Source: an uncultured Lachnospiraceae bacterium
Lineage (GTDB): Bacteria > Bacillota > Clostridia > Lachnospirales > Lachnospiraceae
Length of the DNA: 30,744 nucleotides
Assembly (NCBI GenBank): GCA_910585765.1
Contig: CAJUES010000041.1
Coordinates: forward strand, 1-30,744
Reading direction: 5' to 3'
Numbering within the stretch: the first letter of the stretch is position 1; each line of letters opens with the position of its first letter. The notes under the pieces are model-generated. The model did not search any database, had not been told where the DNA came from, and worked only from the letters and a program-made list of their open reading frames with translations. The position numbers were made by a program, and so were the translations under genes. Below are positions 30,726 through 30,744 of this stretch, piece after piece.

Positions 30726-30744
30726 AATCAAGGGTTTGCGGTAC

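Noticed and set aside
1..30744. CRISPR array, tRNA or rRNA genes, prophage
   Set aside because: No regularly spaced direct repeats, cloverleaf sequences, rRNA segments or phage structural genes were seen on reading both strands.

Overview
The window looks like a chromosomal segment of a Gram-positive anaerobe of the class Clostridia, most likely the family Lachnospiraceae. The signs are the gene content and order (dnaE-pfkA; ktrB-ktrA-rRNA methyltransferase-proC; argF-birA-DUF6145-coaX-dusB; greA-lysS), purine-rich ribosome binding sites, several GTG starts and short dispersed inverted-repeat elements between genes. This placement rests on recalled protein families, not on a database search.

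Left part (1-1400): the 5' end of a minus-strand Rpn/YhgA-like nuclease gene, then about 1.2 kb with no convincing protein gene. It holds two adjacent ~167-bp elements with terminal inverted repeats (503-668 and 700-867), then a stretch rich in hairpins (about 1000-1382) that ends in a terminator-like hairpin just before a response regulator gene.

Signal-transduction and export locus (1400-7787): response regulator, a lipoprotein with C-terminal membrane helices, sensor histidine kinase, an ABC ATPase and an 809-aa FtsX-type permease. This is the layout of envelope-stress or antimicrobial-peptide sensing and detoxification modules. The kinase carries an insertion of about 95 residues that contains a palindromic repeat also found between dnaE and pfkA.

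Accessory region (7788-13640): a membrane-anchored GH25 lysozyme, a nucleotidyltransferase, a zinc-ribbon Nudix hydrolase, a convergent NADAR-domain protein, about 1 kb of decayed sequence with an apparent pseudogene, a half-size EamA transporter and a DUF4303 protein.

Housekeeping region (13805-30725): DNA polymerase III alpha (dnaE) and phosphofructokinase (pfkA); Ktr potassium uptake (ktrB, ktrA) with a SpoU-type RNA methyltransferase and proC; an SH3/SleB-like cell wall hydrolase; argF, birA, DUF6145, coaX and dusB packed closely; greA behind a textbook promoter and structured leader; and lysS. These genes look intact and ordinary.

I did not find an obviously new multi-gene system. The points most worth a second look are the hairpin-rich leader before the two-component operon, the palindromic repeat inside the kinase, the two element families with a shared palindromic core, the nucleotidyltransferase-Nudix-NADAR neighbourhood, and the candidate operator sites before the cell wall hydrolase, argF and greA.
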